A stretch of 45,266 nucleotides of DNA, taken from assembly GCF_024124375.1 (NCBI RefSeq), contig NZ_JAMXRZ010000022.1:1-45266 (forward strand), in the 5' to 3' direction. Below are positions 42,600 to 45,266 of the stretch, piece after piece (positions within the stretch are counted from its first letter, which is position 1; every line of letters begins with the position of its first letter). Made by a program: the position numbers and the translations under genes. This DNA is from Klenkia sp. PcliD-1-E (GTDB lineage Bacteria; Actinomycetota; Actinomycetes; Mycobacteriales; Geodermatophilaceae). Below the pieces are notes generated by a model. That model saw only the letters and a list, made by a program, of their open reading frames with translations, was not told the DNA's origin and ran no database searches.

Positions 42600-42626
42600 C
42601 GCCCCCGCACGGCGGACGAGCTCCGG

Positions 42627-42702
42627 CCCCCCGGGGTATCGGAAGCTCTACCCCCGTCAGCCGGTGCGTCGGCCGGGGTGGAGCTTCCGATACCCGGGGG
42701 CG
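42627..42702. terminator. Family B palindromic repeat acting as bidirectional terminator
   Basis: CCCGGGGTATCGGAAGCTCT and its inverted counterpart ending at 42702 form a stem of more than 20 bp around about 20 bases. The core TCGGAAGC/GCTTCCGA is the same as in the element at 16498-16566. It fills the gap between two convergent genes. Confidence 0.75.
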
Positions 42703-42704
42703 GG

Positions 42705-43715
42705 TCACCCGCGCTCGAGCACGACCTTGCCGACGACGCCGCCGGCGTCCACCTGTCGGTGGGCCTCGCGGAGGTTGGCCTCGGTGATGCCCTGCAGGCG
42801 GGTGGTCGCCGTCGTCCGCAGCCGGCCGGCGTCGACCAGGCGGGCGACCTCGGTGAGCAGCTCGTGCTGGTGGGCGTCCTCGGGCAGGTGCAGCGGGCGG
42901 GCGAACATGAACTCCCAGTGCCAGGTCTGCGCCTTGGGCTTCAGCGGCAGCAGGTCCAGCCCGACCGGGTCGTCGATGGCCACCACCTCGCCGTGCACCG
43001 GCAGCAGCTGCGCGTAGGCCTCGACGTTGCCCTCGGAGAAGGCGGAGAAGACGTGGTCGACGCCGCCCGGGGCCACGGCGCGGACGGCGGCCACCAGGTC
43101 GTGGTGGTCGACCACGTGGTGCGCACCCATGTCGCGGGCCCACGCCACCGACTCCGGCCGGGCGCCGGTGGCGACCACGGTCAGCCGGGTCAGCGCCCGG
43201 GCCAGCTGGGCGACCATCGACCCGACGCCACCCGCGCCGCCGACGACCAGGATCGTGCCGGTGCTGTCGGCGTCCAGGCCGAGCCGGTCGAACAGGGTCT
43301 CCCAGGCGGTGATGGTGGTCAGCGGCAGCGCGGCGGCGTCGGCGAAGGACAGGCTGGCCGGCTTCGGGCCCACCACCCGCTCGTCGACCACGTGCAGCTG
43401 CGCGTTCGTCCCGGGCCGGGCGATGGAGCCGGCGTAGTAGACGTCGTCGCCGAAGGCGAACCGGGTCACGGCCTCCCCCACCGCGGTGACCGTGCCCGCG
43501 GCGTCGAAGCCGAGCACCTTCGGCGCCTCCGCGGGGTCGAAGGAGGAGCGCACCTTGCCGTCGACCGGGTTCACCGACACCGCCCGGACGTCGACCAGCA
43601 GGTCGTGCGGGCCCAACGGCGGCAGCTCCAGCTCCACGGTGGCGAACGAGTCGGGGGCGTCGACGTCCCCCGGTCGCAGGGAGGCGATGGCCGTCGTCGT
43701 GCGCGGGGTCGTCAT
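42705..43715 (-). CDS. Zinc-free quinone-oxidoreductase-like MDR enzyme
   Basis: A 336-residue medium-chain dehydrogenase/reductase. The N-terminal GroES-like domain has VSVNPVDGKVR and KVLGFDAAGTV. The NADPH loop is ILVVGGAGGVGSMVAQLA (near residue 150). The cysteine cluster for structural zinc is absent and the usual catalytic Cys position is Asn-Pro-Val, as in quinone oxidoreductases and enoyl reductases. It should reduce a quinone or an activated double bond with NADPH. ATG 43715 fits the family start but has no clear ribosome site. It diverges from the MFS gene over 54 bases. Confidence 0.9.
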   Translation of the reverse strand: MTTPRTTTAIASLRPGDVDAPDSFATVELELPPLGPHDLLVDVRAVSVNPVDGKVRSSFDPAEAPKVLGFDAAGTVTAVGEAVTRFAFGDDVYYAGSIARPGTNAQLHVVDERVVGPKPASLSFADAAALPLTTITAWETLFDRLGLDADSTGTILVVGGAGGVGSMVAQLARALTRLTVVATGARPESVAWARDMGAHHVVDHHDLVAAVRAVAPGGVDHVFSAFSEGNVEAYAQLLPVHGEVVAIDDPVGLDLLPLKPKAQTWHWEFMFARPLHLPEDAHQHELLTEVARLVDAGRLRTTATTRLQGITEANLREAHRQVDAGGVVGKVVLERG

Positions 43716-43769
43716 GCCCGGTGCCAACCCCGCCCGGCCGCGGTCGCTTCCCCGGTCTAGCGTCGGCCC

Positions 43770-44942
43770 GTGCGGGGACGCGGTGCGGTCGGGCTGGTCG
43801 TGTGGGTCTTCACCGTGGTCATGCTGGGCGGCACGGTGCCCGCTCCGCTCTACCCGTTCTACGTGCGGTCGCTGGAGCTGTCCGAGCTGCAGGTGACCGT
43901 GGTGTTCGCCGCCTACGCGGTCGGCACCCTGACCGCGCTGCTGCTGGGTGGCGGGCTGTCGGACCGGGTGGGCCGCCGGCCGGTGCTGGCCCTGGCGGTG
44001 GGGATCGCGGTGGCCTCCACGCTGGTCTTCCTGCTCGCCCCGACGCTGCTGGGGCTGCTGGTCGCCCGGGTGCTCTCGGGGCTGTCGGTCGGGCTGACCA
44101 CCGGGACGGCGACGGCGGCCATCACCGAGCTGCACCCCGACCGCCGGACGGCGACCACGCTGGCGACGGTGGCCAACATGGGTGGCCTCGGCCTGGGTCC
44201 GGTGGTGTCCGGGGTGGTCGCGCAGCACCTGCCCGGGCCCACCGTCGCGCCCTACCTGGCGTTCCTCGTGCTGCTGCTGCCGGCGACGGCGCTGGGCCGG
44301 GTGCCCGAGACCCGGCCGCGCACCGGCGGCCTGGCCGGCGCGGTCCGGCCGCAGCGGCTGTCCGTGCCGCACGGGACCCGGGCCCGGTTCGTCGCGGCCG
44401 CGGTGGGCGGGTTCGCCGCCTTCGCCGTGCTGGGCCTGTTCACGTCGCTGACGTCGTCCTTCCTCGGGCAGGAGCTCGGCGACCCGGGTCCGCAGCTGGT
44501 CGGGTTGTCGGTGGCGGTGATGTTCGCGGCCGCCGTGGTCTGCCAGTTGCTGGTGCAGCGCTGGGAGCCCGACCGGGCCGCGCTGGTCGGGGCGGTCCTG
44601 CTGCCCGCGGGCACGGCGACGGTGGTCGGGGCGCTGGCCGCCGGGTCGCTCCCGCTGTTCCTGCTCGCCGCGGTGGTCGGCGGTGCGGGCGTGGGGTTCT
44701 CCTTCCAGTCGGCCGTCGCGCGGGTGGGCGGGCTGGCCTCGGAGGAGGAGCGGGCGGCGGTGACCTCGAGCTTCTTCGTGGTCGCCTACCTGGGCATCAC
44801 CGTGCCGGTGGTCGGGGTCGGGGAGATCGCCACCGCGTCCTCGCTGACCACGGCGGCGGCCGCGCTCGCCGTCCTGGTGCTGGCGCTGTCGGCAACCGCC
44901 GCGCTGCTCACCCGCCGGAACCCCACTCCCTCGGACGGATGA
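43770..44942 (+). CDS. MFS transporter
   Basis: A 390-residue major facilitator with about 12 predicted membrane helices. Motif A, GGGLSDRVGRRPVLAL (residues about 59-74), lies between helices 2 and 3, and GLGLGPVVSGVVAQ near residue 138 resembles motif C of drug:H+ antiporters. It is likely an efflux permease. The substrate is unknown. GTG 43770 starts just before helix 1. The gene ends in a short hairpin. Confidence 0.9.
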   Translation: MRGRGAVGLVVWVFTVVMLGGTVPAPLYPFYVRSLELSELQVTVVFAAYAVGTLTALLLGGGLSDRVGRRPVLALAVGIAVASTLVFLLAPTLLGLLVARVLSGLSVGLTTGTATAAITELHPDRRTATTLATVANMGGLGLGPVVSGVVAQHLPGPTVAPYLAFLVLLLPATALGRVPETRPRTGGLAGAVRPQRLSVPHGTRARFVAAAVGGFAAFAVLGLFTSLTSSFLGQELGDPGPQLVGLSVAVMFAAAVVCQLLVQRWEPDRAALVGAVLLPAGTATVVGALAAGSLPLFLLAAVVGGAGVGFSFQSAVARVGGLASEEERAAVTSSFFVVAYLGITVPVVGVGEIATASSLTTAAAALAVLVLALSATAALLTRRNPTPSDG

Positions 44943-44957
44943 CGGTACGTGACCGTC
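44941..44957 (+). terminator. Small hairpin at the end of the MFS gene
   Basis: GACGGT and ACCGTC pair across a five-base loop directly at the MFS stop. It is short, so its role as a terminator is uncertain. Confidence 0.4.
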
Positions 44958-44974
44958 CGGTCCGCATTTCCACC

Positions 44975-45042
44975 CATCGGGCGACCCGTCTCGGCCTCCG
45001 CGAGACGGCTTCGTCCGGTTCACTGGTCGTAGTCGCCCGATG
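44975..45042 (+). ncRNA. Candidate structured 5' leader (possible three-way junction)
   Basis: CATCGGGCGAC (44975-44985) is perfectly complementary to GTCGCCCGATG (45032-45042), an 11-bp closing stem. Inside it CCGTCTCG (44986-44993) and CGAGACGG (45001-45008) form an 8-bp hairpin stacked directly on the closing stem. The remaining 23 bases can form a small CCGG/CTGG hairpin with loop TTCA. The element ends 22 bases before the start codon of an exported protein, just ahead of its Shine-Dalgarno. I do not recognise it as a known riboswitch class. A plain terminator or a protein-binding site is the alternative. Confidence 0.45.
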
Positions 45043-45064
45043 ATCGTGCGTGGAGGTGAGCCGG

Positions 45065-45266
45065 ATGTCCGCATCCCGCCGCCCCGCGCGCCCGGCGCGG
45101 CTCGCGCTCCGCACGCTCGCGGTCGCGGGGATGGGCACCGGCCTCTGGCTGGCCGGCCAGGCCGCCGCCTCCGCGCAGGAGCCCGCCACCTCGCTGCTCG
45201 GCGGGGTCACGCAGCAGGTCACCGCGCCCGCGGAGCAGGTCACGGCACCGGCCGTGCCGGTCGCGG
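45065..45266 (+). CDS. Secreted protein, N-terminal part (cut by window edge)
   Basis: ATG 45065 follows GGAGGTGA with six bases spacing, a strong ribosome site. The 67 visible residues begin with a basic region (MSASRRPARPARLALR), then a hydrophobic core (LAVAGMGTGLWLAGQAAA) and a probable signal-peptidase site after ASA. The mature start QEPATSLLGGVTQQ leads into a short repeat (VTAPAEQVTAPAVPVA). It is probably exported by Sec and may be a low-complexity cell-surface protein. The remainder lies outside the window. Confidence 0.8.
   Translation, partial: MSASRRPARPARLALRTLAVAGMGTGLWLAGQAAASAQEPATSLLGGVTQQVTAPAEQVTAPAVPVA

Overview
The window is dense, very G+C-rich bacterial chromosome. 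GTG starts are common, genes overlap by GTGA or ATGA, and many genes have actinobacterial relatives (FprB beside an AurF-type diiron protein, an AldR/Ald pair, a factor-independent uricase). I read it as a high-GC actinomycete, possibly of the Geodermatophilus/Blastococcus type, but the species-level guess is inference only. No rRNA, tRNA, CRISPR array or replication origin was seen, and no gene-free stretch exceeds about 300 bases.

Layout. 1-176: tail of an IS30-type transposase and a piece of a dispersed palindrome. 177-2553 (-): AurF-type diiron protein and its likely reductase FprB. 2741-6669 (+): ATP-dependent hydantoinase/oxoprolinase pair. 6683-10333: small acidic ORF, SGNH hydrolase, atypical phosphofructokinase, DHFR-like protein, DUF1295 membrane enzyme. 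10496-15732 (-): LacI-controlled sugar ABC importer with a CE7 acetylxylan-type esterase. 15861-20458 (+): two tiny membrane proteins, a degenerate polysaccharide-deacetylase-like protein and a second sugar ABC importer. 20459-22372: stand-alone YcaO protein diverging from a 106-residue unknown. 22385-24078: Lrp-type regulator and alanine dehydrogenase. 24058-26387 (-): MEDS/ATPase regulator, NmrA-like protein and MarR regulator with a near-perfect operator. 26523-31108: malate synthase A and a CitE-like DUF6986 protein, divergent from the three uricolytic genes. 31301-34670 (+): LacI, psuK, psuG and a phosphoribosyltransferase. 34678-38374 (-): RlmG/RsmC-like methyltransferase, MsrA, GGDEF-EAL protein. 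38480-42599 (+): alpha/beta hydrolase, then FAD oxidoreductase, DUF1365 and cyclopropane-fatty-acid-synthase-like methyltransferase. 42705-45266: quinone-oxidoreductase-like protein, MFS transporter, a strongly structured leader, and the start of an exported protein.

How the parts fit. Most of the window serves scavenging of plant and soil carbon and nitrogen. It covers acetylated sugars (two importers, esterase), urate (to allantoin, whose further breakdown would give glyoxylate for malate synthase), pseudouridine (to uracil and ribose 5-phosphate), alanine, and lactam or hydantoin-like compounds. The importers have no ATPase gene here and probably share one encoded elsewhere.

The least explained items are three families of dispersed palindromic repeats (one copy lies in frame inside a gene), the lone YcaO protein, the FAD/DUF1365/Cfa lipid-modification set, and a possible three-way-junction RNA upstream of the last gene.
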